Source: Oasisia sp. SBJ-2009
Lineage: Eukaryota > Annelida > Polychaeta > Sabellida > Siboglinidae
Assembly (NCBI GenBank): GCA_964017155.1
Contig: OZ024862.1
Location: 38,456,175-38,520,174, forward strand
Direction: 5' to 3'
DNA length: 64,000 nt
Part shown: positions 63,720 to 64,000 of the stretch, piece after piece
How positions within the stretch are numbered: position 1 is the first letter of the stretch
Layout: each line of letters opens with the position of its first letter
Notes under the pieces: model-generated
What the model was told of the DNA's origin: nothing
The model's database searches: none
What the model saw: the letters and a program-made list of their open reading frames with translations, nothing else
Translations under genes and position numbers: made by a program

Positions 63720-64000
63720 AGTAATTTTCTTAAGTTCTCTCTGACTCTGTCTTCCACCACAGCCTTCGATTCTTCGTCGTTACATCCAGTCTCCCGAGAC
63801 AAGGTTTCGTCTTTCCTTTGGTCGTCCTCTCCTCCTATTCCCCATCACTTGTTGTCAATCGTCCCTCTCCCGGTGTTCCCCGTCTCAGTCTGGTTACGAT
63901 TACTTTAGTTTTTAGGTGATTTACATCAAAATACTTCTGCCATCTTCCTTCTGTATTTTCTGTCTAGGTATTTTGCATATCCTTCGGACCAAGTTGTATT
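63720..64000 (-). pseudogene. Possible LINE C-terminal fragment at the window edge
   Basis: Minus-strand frames include RRGRPKERRN and, in another frame, CNDEESKAVVEDRVRE. A basic GRP motif like this is common near the C-terminus of LINE reverse transcriptases. Frames are broken and the region is cut by the window end. Confidence 0.35.

Overview
This is nuclear DNA from an animal. Genes are split by GT-AG introns, exons are GC-richer than the AT-rich introns, and the spacers are full of microsatellites, minisatellites, tRNA-derived SINEs, LINE tails and short inverted-repeat transposons. The proteins look metazoan and the repeat content suggests an invertebrate, probably a mollusc or other lophotrochozoan; that last step is inference. 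No prokaryotic operon, CRISPR array or virus is present.

Layout. (1) 1-2280: intergenic, three long TA tracts and LINE remnants. (2) 2281-10209, plus: complete eight-exon NOB1, the PIN endonuclease of 40S ribosome maturation. (3) 10210-14551: convergent spacer holding the 3' UTRs of NOB1 and of the next gene, with a 528-bp inverted-repeat element in the NOB1 UTR. (4) 14552-45879, minus: 14-exon ZCCHC14-like gene (helical N-terminal domain, PX, SAM, long Ser/Pro/Gly region, C-terminal CCHC knuckle). Its introns hold a MULE transposon relic, a TTAA-flanked foldback element and several minisatellites, one of which fills a whole intron. (5) 45880-46409: head-to-head gap, probably a shared promoter. 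(6) 46410-57478, plus: complete 13-exon KLHDC4, a six-blade kelch protein. (7) 58772-59738, plus: a two-exon, 175-residue protein resembling the N-terminal part of Mutator-like transposase proteins. (8) 59739-64000: no gene recognised; a tRNA-SINE, a further inverted-repeat element and perhaps a first exon of a following gene.

The three main genes act in separate processes and form no pathway. Their linkage is notable because the human orthologues are also all on 16q, as I recall. I built the gene models by hand from reading frame, splice sites and family resemblance. Phases close across every junction, except that one ZCCHC14 junction (end of the SAM domain) is uncertain. I did not find an undescribed biological system; the best leads are the transposon relics, the minisatellite intron whose splice acceptor is itself a repeat unit, and the Mutator-like small gene.
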